The notes beneath the pieces are model-generated. The model did no database searches. It saw nothing but the letters and a program-made list of their open reading frames with translations, and was not told the DNA's origin. Shown here piece after piece: positions 11,394-21,862 of a DNA stretch of 64,000 bases. The stretch spans positions 60,207,725 to 60,271,724 of the forward strand of contig OZ038383.1 in NCBI GenBank assembly GCA_964036045.1. Reading direction: 5' to 3'. Source of the stretch: Eutreptiella sp. 'Long Island Sound 2002' (Eukaryota > Euglenozoa > Euglenophyceae > Eutreptiales > Eutreptiaceae). The number at the start of each line of letters is the position of its first letter. The first letter of the stretch is position 1. The position numbers and the translations under genes are program-made.

Positions 11394-11639
11394 ATGCCAA
11401 TGACCCGCATTGAGCCGTACCGGCCGCCCCGCCCGACGATCAGGGAACTGATGGAGGGGCGGCCGGCGGGAGAGGACGACGGGCGAGTCCCCCTGAAGGG
11501 GTGTCTTGGGAGGCCGCCCACGTCGGCCTACAGGTCGGAAGACAGGGCAGAAGCCCAGAGGCGCGTGAGGGCACGCGAGATACAACCATGGCGCGGGGAC
11601 GACCAGCGGCAAGCACACAGAGCAGGAGAACTACACTAA
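11394..11639 (+). CDS. Short conserved family W ORF, copy A
   Basis: An 81-residue protein starting MPMTRIEPYRPP, with TIRELMEGRPAG, then a Gly/Pro turn, then a basic segment (EDRAEAQRRVRAREI). It is conserved in sense in two other places: minus strand 51580-51032, with an extended basic tail, and minus strand 57756-57559, with a nonsense codon. Three diverged copies keeping the same residues argue for past selection. It lies 1.5 kb after ORF1, where a LINE would start ORF2, so it may be an ORF2 N-terminus left after internal deletion, or a separate small protein. No family is recognised. Confidence 0.5.
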   Translation: MPMTRIEPYRPPRPTIRELMEGRPAGEDDGRVPLKGCLGRPPTSAYRSEDRAEAQRRVRAREIQPWRGDDQRQAHRAGELH

Positions 11640-13120
11640 GAGGGCGGGCAGGAGACAGAGGGGAGGGGAGGGTGGAGAGGAGAGAAAGAAGATACACGTA
11701 CAACAACGCGGGCTGAAAGGCTGGGTCGCGAGGGAGGGGCGCTCACCTGGCATGGCCGGGGCCCGCCAAGGGCCGCGCCACAGGATGGCCGTGGGACTGG
11801 ACGAGAGCACCGAACTAAACCGAGACAGATGGCGATGCAGTGTTGTTGTGCCTGCATGCAAGGAGGGGGGAACCACGCGGCAAAAAGCGCGGCAAAAAAA
11901 AACGCGGACAACACCCCGCAGCACCACAAGGAGACGGGACACAAAAGGACGTGTGGCTAGGGCCACGCGACGGCCCCAGGGGACTGGGACAGCATGGGAG
12001 GCGGCACAGGATTGAGGGGCGGGGGCGGGGGGGGAGCGACCCGTGCTAGGCGCACGAAACGGTCCCCGGATGGATGAGGATCCAGTGGGCCCGCGCCACA
12101 GGGTTGCTGGCGGCCCAGTGGGGTATAAACACGGGATGAGGGATGGAATGGGGCCGCAGAACAGCCCAGGGGATTAGGCCGGGGCCGCGTCACAGGGGAA
12201 AGGGACGGGGGCAGGAAGGGAGCAACCCGTGCTAGGTGCACGAAGCGGTCCCCGGAAGGAAGAGGATCCAGTGGGCCCGCGCCACAGGGTTGCAGGCGAC
12301 CCGATGGGGTATAAACACGGGATGAAAGGACAAGGGGAAGGGGCGGGGAAGGGCGTGTGGCTAGGGCCGCACAACGGCCGGACGGGGTAGGGAGTCCATG
12401 GGACGCTGGGAACGGGCCGGTGCCGGGATGAGGCAAAGGGAAATGGGACATGGAATGGACAGGGAGACCGAAAGCGCCAAGCAACAGCCCCATGGGATTG
12501 GGAAACCAGTCGCCATGGAGTGGTGAACCATGGGCGAACCATGGGGAACCTGACCACGGGAAGTCGGGAAAATGCCCTTAACTCCGGGACGGCCGTGAGG
12601 TGTCCGCAGGGGTGAGGGTTGACCTTGAAATCCCCGGGTCAATGGCCTGAGTACACGTAGGTCTACGCGTGAGCGGGACCAGGGGGAACGTGGAAAGGGT
12701 CGCCCCCTGGCCTCCAGCCGTGGATGGATGACACCCAAGTGCATCCAGAAGCCGAGTGGGTACTCCAACCCGTGAGGGATGGGGAGTGGTGGAATGTGGT
12801 TGACAGAGAGAAATGCTCCGCTGTCGGCGAGGGCTTTCCACACGAAACCTGCCTGCAGGCGCCCAATAGGCTGTGCTAGGGGGGGAAGGCCGGGGGATCC
12901 TTCACAGGGTGACCGGAAGGAGCTGAAACCGTGAGGGCAGCGACTGAAGGGAGCCTACCGCCGGTCATGCCCCAAGGGAACCTGGTTGAAGTTCTCGGCC
13001 GTGAGGTGAGACAGGGGTCGCCAGGGCAACTGATGGTGGAGAGCTCTCCTTCCCGCCAGAGGCGGCCACCATGTAAAACAAACAAGGAGATGTCAGATCA
13101 GGCTGCGGACGCGGCCGCCC
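11640..13120 (+). mobile_element. Family W 3' region, copy A
   Basis: Matches, in inverted orientation, 49906-51030 (copy C) and part of 56680-57558 (copy B). Shared landmarks are GGGGTATAAACACGGG, CCCCATGGGATTGGGAAACC, the GTTCTCGGCCGTGAGGTG segment near 12995, and ACCATGTAAAACAAACAAGG followed by GCGGCCGCCC at the end. It ends in a (TTAC)n tail. No coding sequence is supported. The common 3' end on a short tandem repeat, with different 5' limits among copies, is typical of non-LTR retrotransposons. Confidence 0.65.
12041..12325. repeat. 186-bp tandem duplication in the W 3' region
   Basis: The segment from CCGTGCTAGG through GTCCCCGGA, GGATCCAGTGGGCCCGCG and GGGGTATAAACACGGGATGA occurs twice, starting at 12041 and 12227. 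Copies B and C have it once, so the duplication is specific to this copy. Confidence 0.85.
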
Positions 13121-13140
13121 TTACTTACTTACTACTTACT
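13121..13140 (+). repeat. (TTAC)n tail of the W element
   Basis: TTACTTACTTACTACTTACT follows GCGGCCGCCC and abuts CCCTCTCTGG of family L. Copy C carries the complementary AGTA tract at 49888-49905. This is taken as the element's 3' tail. Confidence 0.8.
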
Positions 13141-14698
13141 CCCTCTCTGGGGGGGGCGGCCCCCGGCCCTCTGCCCAGTCCCCCTTCCGTTGCTGGCGCA
13201 CCCCTTCCAGGTGTACGCGTTCGGTCGGGGTTGTGGGGCAGCCCCAGGCGCGGGGTGCGGCCTGCCGCCGGCTGGGGGGCCGGGGGCGGGCGGCTTGTGA
13301 GCCACCCCCCCAGAGGAGTGGCGGGGGGGCCGGGGGGCCAGGGAGTTGTTCTGCCACCGTCCGTTCCTCTGCCCTCCCTGGGCGGGCACCATTGCCGGCG
13401 TCATTGGGGACACCCAGGTCATGGGGGGCGCGGCCCCCATACTGCTCTGGTTTGTTGTCGCGTGCCGCCCCCGGGCGTGGCTTTTGCGTCGTTCGTGCGC
13501 GCTGGTGCGGGTGTGCCTGCCTGTCGCGACCCCCGCGGGAGCAGGCGGTGGGGGGCGCGGGGGCACGCGGTGTGCGGGTCCAGCTGCGTCCCCCCCCGGG
13601 CGTGACGGTCCCTTCTGGGGGGGGGCAACGCCTCCCCGGCCTCAGGGAGGGCGGCGGGCAGGCGCCCCCGTGGCTCGCAGGCCGGGGGGGTGAGTGGGGG
13701 GGACGGGGGAGGGGGGGCTGCGCCGCTGTTCCCCACCCCCCTGCCCTGGGGGGTGGCCCGTGGCCCCCGTCTCTGTCCCCCTTCTTCTCCGGTGCACCCC
13801 CTTGGGTATACACGTTTGGCCCGGGTTGCTGGGCGGTCGTGGGCACCCGGTGCGGCCCGGTTGGCCGCCGGTGGGTCAGTGTTGCGGCCGGTGGGGGCGG
13901 GGAGAGGTCTCCTCGCCACGGTCTGCTCCCCCGCCTTCCCCAGGCGGGCACCAAGGCGGGCCGCCTCGTCTGCGCATTCCTGGGTGCCGCCGTTCCTCTG
14001 CGGCCCACGGCGCCGGCGCAGAGCCGCCGGTCGGCAGCAGGTAATGCGGGAGTGTGCGGGCGGTCGACCGGGGGCGCTTTGCGCGCGGCCGCGCTCAGCG
14101 CGGCTGTGGCGTTGCCCCCCTGGGTGTAGCGGCCCCCCCAGGGGGGTGCGGGGCCGCCGTTTCTCCAGCCGGCCTCCGGCCGCCCACGGGCTGGGGGGGG
14201 GGGGAGGGGTGGGGGGGAGGGGGGGTTCCCCGCAGTCTGCCCCTGGTCCCCTGGCGCCGCCCCCCGACGGCCGCAGGGGGGCGGCCTGGTGGTTCCGGTA
14301 CCAGGGGGCCAGCCGCCGACTGCGGGGGCGCACTCTTCCCCCGCCCTCCTCTACCCTTTGGGTGCCGGACCCTCGTGCAGTCCCTCGCTCGGGACCCCTG
14401 CTCCCCTCGCTGTCGCCACGCGGTGCCGGCTGGCCGGGGGGAGGGGAGGGCCAGTGAGTGCTGGGGGCGGCGGTTCGGGTCAGCGGTCAGTGGTTAGCGG
14501 GCTGCGGGGCAGTGGGCCTCCCCTCGCGCTCGTTGCCGCCGTCCTCCCTCCCCCTGGAGGTGGCGCGCGCCCCTCCGCCGCGCTGTACGGTGGGGGGGGT
14601 GTGGGTCCGGGGGCCCGGCTCTGCCGGGGGGGGCGTCCTGCGGCACCGTCGCCTTCCAACCCCCTCGCGCCCATCGCCTGGGCTGACGGGGCGCGGCC
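13141..14698. mobile_element. Family L GC-rich segment, copy 2
   Basis: Begins at the position equivalent to 4655 of copy 1 and matches it closely for ~420 bp, then continues with a second ~590-bp monomer: the GTGTACGCGTTCGGTCGGGG region at 13213 reappears as TATACACGTTTGGCCCGGG near 13807. Long G and C runs (GGGGGGGG) occur throughout. The open frames on both strands (up to ~300 codons) have no recognisable motif and are attributed to composition. The segment ends where the minus-strand RS-type ORF ends. Confidence 0.6.
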
Positions 14699-14699
14699 G

Positions 14700-16767
14700 T
14701 CACCTGCGTTGTCGCTTGTGTGGGGGCTCGGGCTGCGGCGGAGGCGGGTTCCGCCGGCGGTAGCGCCAGTGGTTGAGGGCGTTGCGCAAAGGCCGGGGGA
14801 GCCGGTTGTTGGCATCCGCAACCGTGATGCGGAGCATCGCCCCACCCTCCAGGAAAGCCGGCCACGCAGGCTCTCTGTCAGGCCAAGCGGCCCGAATCAC
14901 CGCCCGGAGGACCCTCTCGTGGTCCTCTGCGGCCGCCCACTCCCCTGGGGGCACCTCCGGTTCCCCCCGTCCCTCCGGAGGAGCACGGCATCGAAGGGCC
15001 GGTCCCTCATTCCCTTGGTGGTCCCTGAGCAGGCCCAGCTCAGCCACCCGTACACCTCCACCACCAGGGAAAGGACCGCACCCCCCAGGGGGTCTGGGAC
15101 TGTGTCCCAGTCCCGGTCCCAGGGCCGGGCCCCCTCTGCCCCCCGCGCCAGCTCCCCCTGCGGCCCCTGTGCCTGCGGCGCCGGCGCCGCGCCCCACCCC
15201 CCCGCCGCCGAGGCAGTGGCCATCCGCGCCGGCTCCGCCCTCGGCGCGGAGGGGGCTGGCTGGTGCTGGGGTCCGGTGGGGTGGGGGGGGATGAGGTCCC
15301 CGGCGTCGGTGTCGATGTTGTAGAGGTGGGCGTGGTGGTGGTCGTGGTGGTTGGTGTGGTGCGCCGGTATTTGTTGGATGCCTGGGGGGATGCAACGCAC
15401 CAGCTGCAGGTCCGGCTGTGGGGGCGCCCCGCCCCCCGTCCCCCTCTCTTCGCTCCGCCCTCCCCCTGTGGCTCCCGCGCCCCGTCCTGTCTGTCCCCGG
15501 GGGCCCACAGCGCCCTTGCCCTTGCCCTTGGGTCCCTTCCTGGCCCTCACGCCTTTGTCCCCCTGTCCGCGTCGTGGGTCCCGCCCCCTGTCACCTGCGC
15601 CTTGGCCTGCACTGCTGGCGCCCGTATCCTTCCCGTGCCCGTGTGCATGCCCTTGGCTGCGCCAACGCTCGCCGACCGCGCCCCGCTCCACTCCATGCGC
15701 TCCGTGGTCGCCTGCCTTGGCGCTTTGCTCGCGCCCCTGTGTGTCCTTCCCGTGCCCTTGCCCTTTCCCGGCTCCTTGTCCCGCGTCGTGCCAGCCGCTG
15801 CCCGCGCTCTGTCCCCCTCCGCTGCCGCTGGCCTTGGTACCTTGCCCGCGCTTTCGCCCTCGCTCCTTGCCGCGTGCGCCCAGGCCTGCTCCCTGCGTTT
15901 GTCCCTGGGCTCTCCCCCTGTCTCCTCCAATCCCCTGTTCCGCGCTCCCGTGGCCGGCACCCTGCCCCGCCTGCGCGCTGTCCCCCCCCTCCCGGATCAC
16001 GCGCCGGGCGTCTTGTTGCCGCCGCAGCTGCGGCAGCGTGACACCTGGCGGCGCACGCTCGGGTGCCGGGGGGCGGACGTGCCGCGTCCGTCCCGTAGGG
16101 AAGGCGGCCTTGGGGGGGTTCGGCTTGGGGGGGCTGGTGTGGCTGTAGCTGGGGTTGGCGTGGGCGCGGTACTTGGCGCCCTCCCTGCCCTCCGCTGCGG
16201 CTGCGGGGGCCCCCGGCGAGGCGCTCGGGGCCCGCGCGGGGTCCGTCCCCCGCGCCCGCGGCGTGCTGGGGGCTGCGGCGTGGCCGGCCGGGGCGGTGGC
16301 GCGGCTCGCCGGGGCCGCGATCTCGGCTCCTTGTGCACCCTCCCCGCCCTCCTCTGCAGCTGTGGCGGCTCCCGGCGAGGCGCCTGGGGCCCGCGCCGGG
16401 GCCATCCTCCGCGCTGGCGGCGCGCCGGGGGCCGCGGCCGGGGCCGCGGCGCGGCTTGCTGGGGCAGCGGTCTCAGCCCCCTGTGCGCCTGGGGCCCCCT
16501 CTGGGGGCAGGGCGGCAGGGCTGGCAGCCTGGGCGGCGGAGGTGGTCTCCTCGGCCGGCGCAGGTCCCCGGGTGGACGGCCCGGTGTCGGCGGAGATGCC
16601 CGGGGCTGCCCAGCCGGCGGGCCGACCGGCACCGCTGCCTCTGCCAGCCGCCGCTCCTCGCGCTCTGCGAGGGTCTGCCCCGCGTATCTCGGGGAGACGG
16701 GGGAGCGGGAGCGGGACCGGCGGTGGTGGCGGTCGTCCCGCTGGGGGGAGCCATCGGAGTCCGACAT
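14700..16767 (-). pseudogene. RS-domain, Gly/Gln-rich ORF1-like protein
   Basis: The minus-strand frame opens with MSDSDGSPQRDD, then an Arg/Ser segment (HHRRSRSRSPVSPRY), a short Glu/Arg helix (LAEREERRLAEA), a Pro/Arg-rich stretch, a long Gly/Gln/Lys-rich low-complexity part, and a C-terminal block with HERVLRAVIRAAW and LNHWRYRRR ending in basic residues at 14700. The reading passes through three overlapping frames (16815-15997, 16405-14897, 15395-14700), so frameshifts are present. Its architecture resembles the family W ORF1-like protein (charged N-terminus, low-complexity middle, conserved C-terminus) without obvious residue matches. It starts ~140 bp after the end of the upstream LINE coding region on the same strand. 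It may be ORF1 of another element, or a second ORF of that LINE. Confidence 0.45.
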
Positions 16768-17389
16768 CACTGTTATCCTGGTAGGCATGCGTGGTCGCAG
16801 GTGTGCCCTCCCCACTACCTCGCGGTGTATCCGTGTTGTGCCGTGGGCAGTGCTGTGCAGTGCTCCGCAGGGGGGAGGGGGGGAGGGGAGGGGAGGCCGG
16901 CGGTGGCGTTAGCCCCGTGCGGGCGGGGGCCGGTGGCCATCCATCGGCACTGGGTTAGGAGGCGGGCTAGCCACGCGGCCCACACGTCACGCCACAGCTC
17001 CCAGTCTAGGGCGGGGCTGAGGACCCTGGCCCCCCGGGGGTCGTCAGATGGTGCCCAGGGAAGCCGCACTAGGTGGACCCCCGTAACGGCGCTGACCTCC
17101 TGTGTTCGCAGGAAGGTGTGTACCCGTCCTGCGCCGCGGGCACCGGGAGGGGAGGGCGGGGTACGGGTGCTGCCCCGTAGAGGTGGGTGGGGGTGATCCC
17201 CAGAACCTGCTCCGGGTCCCCGCGGGTCACGACAACAAGGAGGAGCAGGGGGGTGCCCGGGCGCTCTTGCCAGAGGACCTGCCCTCTGTGGTGGGCACCC
17301 CTGGTCCAGGAGAGGGGGGGGGATAGGTTCGGGTTGGCCCAGCCGCGGGGTGCGTGCGTTGCCGGCGGGAGGGCGGGGCACCAGGTGCA

Positions 17390-19999
17390 CTACCTGGGGA
17401 ACGCTTCGCACATGACGGCGTACGGGGGGTTCGGCCTGGCGACGTTGTACACCGGGTTGGTCGGGCGGGGGCGGGTGGGCGCCTCGTCTGCGCCTCCCAC
17501 AAATACCGTGATTTTGCCCAACCCCAGGTCCTCGTCCGGCGAAGGTAGAAGGTGGAGCGCCGCGTCCAACTCGGACACTCCTCCTGGGTATGTGGCCCGC
17601 GCCTGGTTCAGGTACGGGGCCGTGTCCCCGGGGCATCGCGTTCTGAGGGCGTGCAGCAGGGCTGGAGCGCTGCTGTGGAGGGACATGGCGGACCACGCTC
17701 CCATCAGCCGCAGGGTGTCCCCCATGGACAGGGGCCGACCGGACCAGTTGGAAGTGCGCCACTCCATCAAGTGCCCATAGAGGGCCGCCTCCGGGCTGAT
17801 GTGCACCGGCTGGACAGCGTTCACGATCCGGTGCATCGCCAAGAGCAGCGTAGGGGTTCCTGCTCCGTTCAGGGCGTGGACGGCCGGGAGGGCGGCCTCG
17901 CTGAGGAAAGCCCTCGCACTGCCCGCCGGCTTGTGCTGGGCGGCAGCGCGCGCCTCGTGCGCCTCCGTTACCGCGTCCGCTACCAGGCCCCGGACGACCG
18001 CCTCCTGCGCTCGGCGGCGGGCTCTGGTGTGCCCCGGCCTGTCTCCCCGTCGGCGAAGCATGGTGCTGCGGGCTCTGCGAAGCGTGGCGGCGGGTGGGGG
18101 TGAGGGCCCGAACACGTGAGACAGGTGCGCGACGGACGTGGCGTCCCGCAGGTGCACGTGGATCCACAGGAGGGCGGCGCCCGCGGGGCCCGGGCGTTCG
18201 TGTGAGGGGGCGTGCGCCCCCCCGATGCGCCGGTGCAAAGCCTCTTCTTCCGTGCGCCTGTGCGGGCCCGCGGGAGGTTCGGGCCAGGGGCACGCGGCCA
18301 CCTGGGAGCACTGCGCGCACCTGTTGGCGCCCGTCGGCCCTGCGGAGGACACCGTGTCACAATTGCCGCAGAGGTGGCAGGTGTGTGGGAGGCGGGAGGG
18401 CGGCGACCAGGGGCCGAGACGGTGGAGCCAGAGGTCGTCCCACATCTGGTTGAGGGAGTCCCGGAGCTCCAGCAGGCGAGCGCAGACGCGGCGCCAGGAG
18501 TCCCTGCCGAGCGTCTTCTGCCGGACCTCCTTCCACGCGTTGTCGGGGAGAATCCCGTGGTTGTGGAAGGCGGCCATGAGGTCTTCTCTCGCCAGGCGGG
18601 GGTTCCCCTGAGGGGAGGTTGCCATATACATGTGGCGCCCGGTGAGGTGGGGCACCAGCTTGCCCAACCGGCACTCGTCCGCGGCGTCCCGGTGGAGGAG
18701 GGCCAGTAGGTTGCCGTCCGCGACTGCCTCCCGACCTACCCGCAGCCCGTCGCAGCTGTCTAGCTCCTGGTGCAGCGCGGCTGCAAGGTCGGTGGGGAGC
18801 GTGAGGAGTAAGGGCCTCAGAGTGTCGCCCAGCCGGGACAGGGCGTCGTCGTACACAGGCCCACCAGTTTTGAAGTGCGCCACGGCGAGCCGGGCGGCTT
18901 CGTCCTCCGGGGGGTGCGACCGGATGGTGGCCGCAACGCGTCCCAATGTGTGTATCTCTGTGACCCGGAGCACGTTGGCGGTGTGGAGGACGATGCTGGC
19001 CGGGATGGGCACTCGGATGAGCGCGGACACGTCCCCATTCCACCCTGCCTGTGGCTCTGGGGCCGCCCGTAGCCATTCCTTTGCCGCCGCGTCCCACGGG
19101 TGGTTGGGGCCCGCCCAGCGGATCATGGTGGGCCGCGGCCGGGTGTGCGCCCCCCCCCCTCGAGCGGGATGGCGGCGTACCGTTGTGCGGGGGTCTCCGG
19201 GGCGCGTGTGGCGGCGCACCACCGGCCCCATTCGCGCGCCCACTCCTCGCCCACTATACGGGCCTCCCATGCGGTCATGGAGCCGCGCCTGATGATCCAC
19301 TGTGGGAAGAGGGCGTCTTGTAGGTGTTTTCGAGAAACCCCAAGGCAGGTCCCGGTACGGGTGGGGGTCCTCTTGCGGCGGGCATTCCAGGGTGCCATTC
19401 ACGACATGGAGTGAGGCTACGAAGTCCTTGTCAGGGGGCAGGGGAGGGCCATGGCAGCTGCCCTCCGCCGCGGTGAGCCATCGGTGCGTCCGGGCTGCTG
19501 CGCTTAGGGGCTCGCGGAGGAGTTGCTCCAGCCGGTGATTGCAAAGCTCCCATGCAAAATCCCCCCGCCGGAGCATAGTGTGGAGGAAATCGTCCGCGGA
19601 GGTCCCTCCTGGCGGGTCGTAGCGGGCTCTGGCGCGGAGCTGCGCCTCCGCTTCCTCGGGCACCAGCCCAGAGCAGAAGATTTCTGTCCATGCGGCGCCC
19701 GCGGAGCGCCAGGAGGCCACCCACAGAGCCTTGTCCCCGAGCTGGAGGTGGCGGGCCGCCTCTTGCACCGCCTGGCGGTAGTGGGGCCACAGGAGCCGTG
19801 ATGTGGGCGCACCCCACGTGCATGTGCACTGGGGTCTTCTCCGGGCCGCCGCAGAGGAGGCACGGCTGCGGGAGGATGGCAACGCCGGAGAGCCGCTCCT
19901 TTCGGACGCGGAGCCTGCGTTGCACCGGCGTGTGGCCGTCCCTGGCCTGCAGCGCCCGGTGGTTGGTGGCCGTCGCAGTGAGGTCCTGGGCGTGGACAT
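17390..19999 (-). CDS. Large C-terminal extension of LINE ORF2
   Basis: One open frame of 869 codons; only the part after the CCHC knuckle (from ~19800) reads as protein, beginning about SRLLWPHYRQAVQEAARHL. It looks like a mostly helical, Arg/Leu/Ala-rich protein. A second Cys cluster, CHLCGNCD followed 15 residues later by CAQC, lies near 18380-18310 and could bind zinc. Near the end is LGLGKITVFVGGADEAPTR. LINE ORF2 proteins usually end soon after the knuckle, so ~600 extra residues are unusual. No family is recognised. It could be an added domain, a fused downstream gene, or a normal feature of an element group I do not know. Confidence 0.5.
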   Translation of the reverse strand: MSTPRTSLRRPPTTGRCRPGTATRRCNAGSASERSGSPALPSSRSRASSAAARRRPQCTCTWGAPTSRLLWPHYRQAVQEAARHLQLGDKALWVASWRSAGAAWTEIFCSGLVPEEAEAQLRARARYDPPGGTSADDFLHTMLRRGDFAWELCNHRLEQLLREPLSAAARTHRWLTAAEGSCHGPPLPPDKDFVASLHVVNGTLECPPQEDPHPYRDLPWGFSKTPTRRPLPTVDHQARLHDRMGGPYSGRGVGARMGPVVRRHTRPGDPRTTVRRHPARGGGAHTRPRPTMIRWAGPNHPWDAAAKEWLRAAPEPQAGWNGDVSALIRVPIPASIVLHTANVLRVTEIHTLGRVAATIRSHPPEDEAARLAVAHFKTGGPVYDDALSRLGDTLRPLLLTLPTDLAAALHQELDSCDGLRVGREAVADGNLLALLHRDAADECRLGKLVPHLTGRHMYMATSPQGNPRLAREDLMAAFHNHGILPDNAWKEVRQKTLGRDSWRRVCARLLELRDSLNQMWDDLWLHRLGPWSPPSRLPHTCHLCGNCDTVSSAGPTGANRCAQCSQVAACPWPEPPAGPHRRTEEEALHRRIGGAHAPSHERPGPAGAALLWIHVHLRDATSVAHLSHVFGPSPPPAATLRRARSTMLRRRGDRPGHTRARRRAQEAVVRGLVADAVTEAHEARAAAQHKPAGSARAFLSEAALPAVHALNGAGTPTLLLAMHRIVNAVQPVHISPEAALYGHLMEWRTSNWSGRPLSMGDTLRLMGAWSAMSLHSSAPALLHALRTRCPGDTAPYLNQARATYPGGVSELDAALHLLPSPDEDLGLGKITVFVGGADEAPTRPRPTNPVYNVARPNPPYAVMCEAFPR

Positions 20000-21862
20000 A
20001 GGCTGTGGGCTGGGCCGCGCCCAGAGGTGTGTCTCCTCGGTGCGTCAGCGCATGGTCCGTCTGTGCCCGCTGCGAGATCGCCCCGATCGTTCGCATCGTG
20101 GGGGGCCGTAGGTCAAGGTGGCCGTCATGACCGGCGACGATGAGCTGGGCATGGCTGGGACCCGGGGGCGTGTACTGTAGGACGGTGTCCTGGGACGCCG
20201 CCCAGTCCGCCTTGTGTAGTAGGGCGTCGCTGTGGTGGGAGGTGGCTCGGACATACCAAAACGGGTGCCCGGCATGTTGTCCTCCCGCGTGCAGGCCGTC
20301 TCGGAGCCATCGCAGGGGCATCTGGTTGCCTACCTTCGCCGTGCCCCCCGTGGTGGGCTCGCGATCTGCGTGTCAGAGGAGGTGGAGGATGACTTCGGCG
20401 TCAAATGTATGAACCCATGGCCGGTGGGCGCCATATTGCAAGGAGAGGGAGGCGGCCACCCCCTCTCTGTCGGGCACCTTGCCCGAGATGGCCACCCCAC
20501 GTGCGGGTGAGGTCGGCGACGAGAGCAACGCTGGTGGCGTGCTTGCAGGGTCCGACCCCCGACGCATCGCAGGAGGTGTGGCCCCAGGCTTCCGGGATCC
20601 AGTAGTACCCGGTGGGGCTGAGCCACCCCGCGTCGAGGTCGGCGGAGTGCCACCGGACTTCGGGGTGGCTTGGGGTCAGTTGGTCCACGCTCGGCGCCCG
20701 GGTGTCGCCGGGGCGGATCTCCGGGTGGTTGTGTAGACGGACCTCTGCTCCAGCGCTCCCGCTTGCCCAGGACCTGAGCGCCGTCACATGTTCCCTGAGG
20801 CACGCCAGGCCTCCGCGCTGGTGTACCACCAGGTGTCCCGTGTCCTCTGGTTGGTTCCCCAGCGCGTGCACTGCCATGTGTGGGTCGTGCGGCACCTCTG
20901 TAACTACCAGCAGGGCGGTGCCGCGGGGGAGTCCACGTGGCCTTCGCTGGCCGGCCCCCACCTGCACTATCACCCACTCGGTCTGGAGTTGCGCTTGCTC
21001 CGTCGCTCGGGTGCACTGGTCGTCCGTAGTCACCAGCCACACCGGTGTCGGCGCTTGGGGCCGTGGATGATGTACAGGAGGGCTGCCGATGGGTGGTATG
21101 CCTCCCCCTGCGTGGGGGAGGATAGGCTGCCCCGACGGCGGTAGCCCCCGACGTGAAGGTGCAGGCCATCCGGGGTGACCCGTGGGCCAGTGTGGGTGTC
21201 CTGCTTAGCCCTCGTGGGGTGGACGAACCTCAGGCGGGGGTCCCGCGTGCCGGTGGTGTGGAAGAGGTGGACCAAAGCGTCGCGCCAACCGGGGTGGTTG
21301 GTGGGCTCCTGCTCGCGGCGGCAATAGTGAAGGTGTTCATCGGCGCACTGGTTGAGGCATTCCCGCACCGCCGTGGGCCACGGGTCGTCGTTGTCGGGTC
21401 AGGGGTGGTGCGGCCCGTGGTGCCCATGCCACGGCGTCGTGTGTGGCACCGTCAGGCGGCACGTGTCGCGGTGTCGTACCTTGGCGGTGCGCAGCGTGAC
21501 GATGTGGCCCGGTGGGGACTGTAGTTGGACGTGGGCTGCCCTGGGGCATGCCATGGGGTTGTAGAGCCCCACTCCCAGGGCGTCCAGGGCCCGCGCAATG
21601 CGGTGGACCCAGTCACCCTCCGCCAGGGTTGCCAATTCCGGGACGGGGTAGTGCACCTCGGGGCATATTCCGTGCGCGCCGGCGATTTCCCAGAACATCC
21701 TGGTGACCTCGGCGCGCACGGAGGTTGAGCGGTGGTGGACGAGTGAGCCCACGAGGGTCACCGCTGCCTGCTGTCACCGCGTTGGCACCCGCGTGAGCCC
21801 CAGGCCCCGGTCATCCTGCAGGCTGTCCCGCGAGGCGTCGAAGGCGTATCGCGCTCTGTCCT
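19801..21862 (-). pseudogene. RNase H and CCHC part of the same LINE
   Basis: Continues from RT after at least two frameshifts (about 21770-21040, 21042-20401, 20321-19431). RNase H signatures are CDASG with following hydrophobics (first Asp, near 20570), FDAEVILHLL (Asp, near 20400) and HHSDALLHKADWAA (His/Asp block, near 20215). A knuckle CLLCGGPEKTPVHMHVGC follows at about 19859-19806, matching the C-x2-C-...-H-x4-C pattern seen after RNase H in many LINEs. The frame breaks make it non-functional as it stands. Confidence 0.65.

Noticed and set aside
9053-11521. 822-codon minus-strand Pro/Ser/Cys-rich frame opposite family W
   Set aside because: Antisense to the conserved purine-rich W ORF1; lacks motifs and is explained by scarcity of A and T on one strand.
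20401-21042. Independent gene on the minus strand
   Set aside because: CDASG and the following motifs place it as the RNase H part of the LINE between RT and the CCHC knuckle.
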